NCBI GenBank assembly: GCA_020056645.1
Contig: JAGVHJ010000250.1
Coordinates: 1 to 6,433 of the forward strand
From: Desulfobacterales bacterium
GTDB taxonomy: Bacteria > Desulfobacterota > Desulfobacteria > Desulfobacterales > JAHIVH01
Reading direction: 5' to 3'
Length of the DNA: 6,433 nucleotides
Below, piece after piece: positions 6,262 to 6,433 of the stretch (position 1 is its first letter; each line of letters opens with the position of its first letter). The translations under genes were made by a program, and so were the position numbers. The notes under the pieces were generated by a model. It was given only the letters and a program-made list of their open reading frames with translations, had not been told where the DNA came from and did no database searches.

Positions 6262-6321
6262 ATGCGATTACCCTGGGTTACGGTGAGCTTCGCCTTTAAA
6301 AAGAATGTAACTAGTGCCTGA
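6262..6321 (+). pseudogene. Possible gene start cut off by a MITE copy
   Basis: A strong AAGGAGG (6245-6251) stands 10 bases before an ATG at 6262 that opens a 19-codon frame (MRLPWVTVSFAFKKNVTSA). Its TGA (6319-6321) lies within the left terminal repeat of the second MITE-like element. The arrangement R1, then Shine-Dalgarno, then ATG copies the layout in front of the glycosyltransferase. It could be the 5' end of a gene interrupted by insertion, or chance. The peptide matches nothing I know. Confidence 0.2.
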
Positions 6322-6433
6322 ACGAAAACCCTCTTTTTTCCCGATTTCTGCGTCAGGCTCAACTTTTAATCCTCGAAATACTTTTATGTATTCCTGCGGT
6401 TAAAATTTTCGCCTTCCTTGAACTCGAAAAAAA
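6308..6433. mobile_element. Second MITE-like element, truncated by window end
   Basis: From 6312 to the window end this copy matches 5861-5982 at 118 of 122 positions with no gaps. Two of the four differences fall in the central loop (6384, 6385) and two in one arm (6360, 6363). The preceding 6 bases, TAACTA (6308-6313), differ from the TATTTA next to the first copy, as expected for independent insertions. The element proper starts at 6314 and should end near 6455. Both copies have the same orientation. Confidence 0.8.

Larger units (their letters stand above)
5750..6433. other. 684-bp gene-free region packed with repeats
   Basis: No reading frame here shows convincing coding character. From left to right it holds the leader of the thioesterase gene with three phased GAATA boxes, a hairpin that could terminate minus-strand transcription, a complete MITE-like element (5863-6004), a 53-bp spacer with a T-rich stretch, an R1 copy (6064-6248), a 60-bp stretch with a strong Shine-Dalgarno and a very short frame, and a second, incomplete MITE copy. 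The frame running from 6133 to 6321 crosses R1 and ends inside the second element. I regard it as non-coding, apart from the possible truncated gene start at 6262. Confidence 0.75.

Noticed and set aside
6133..6321. 62-codon plus-strand frame through R1 copy B
   Set aside because: It starts inside the 13-bp palindrome, runs through repeat DNA, and ends in the mobile element. The matching frame in R1 copy A is stopped by a TAG at 104. No family resemblance is visible.
5863..6433. Two-unit CRISPR-like array
   Set aside because: The repeats are about 142 bp, palindromic throughout, flanked by target-duplication-like hexamers, and the sequence between them is another known repeat rather than a spacer.

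Overview
The window reads as chromosomal DNA of a Gram-negative bacterium of moderate GC content. The protein styles (a GT4 glycosyltransferase, a WcaJ-type initiating sugar-phosphate transferase, a soluble PAS-PAS hybrid histidine kinase, a TesB-like thioesterase) together with dense short intergenic repeats suggest a deltaproteobacterial (Desulfobacterota-like) genome. That placement is an inference from gene style, not from a database hit.

Layout. Positions 1-240 are a leader region, most of which (1-189) is a repeat, here called R1. At 241-4964 lies a tight three-gene plus-strand operon: a GT4 glycosyltransferase, 27 bp later a polyprenyl-phosphate sugar phosphotransferase, then a hybrid histidine kinase whose start codon overlaps the transferase stop (TGATG). 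A minus-strand acyl-CoA thioesterase (5749-4958) converges on the kinase, and the two reading frames overlap by 7 bp. Positions 5750-6433 carry no convincing gene. They hold a possible minus-strand terminator hairpin, a set of phased GAATA boxes, a complete 142-bp palindromic MITE-like element with a perfect 6-bp target duplication, a second copy of R1, and a second MITE copy that runs off the window.

How the genes work together. The phosphotransferase probably starts a surface polysaccharide by loading a sugar-1-phosphate onto undecaprenyl phosphate, and the glycosyltransferase adds a later sugar. The translationally coupled kinase has no DNA-binding output, so it probably feeds a phosphorelay or acts by protein contact, perhaps tuning polysaccharide synthesis. 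The thioesterase looks like an unrelated neighbour.

The most noteworthy content is in the repeats. One is a small non-autonomous palindromic element with clear insertion signatures. The other is a 185-190-bp repeat in direct orientation that brackets the whole 6-kb gene block and serves as the leader of the polysaccharide operon. I see no evidence of a defence system, CRISPR array, tRNA or rRNA.
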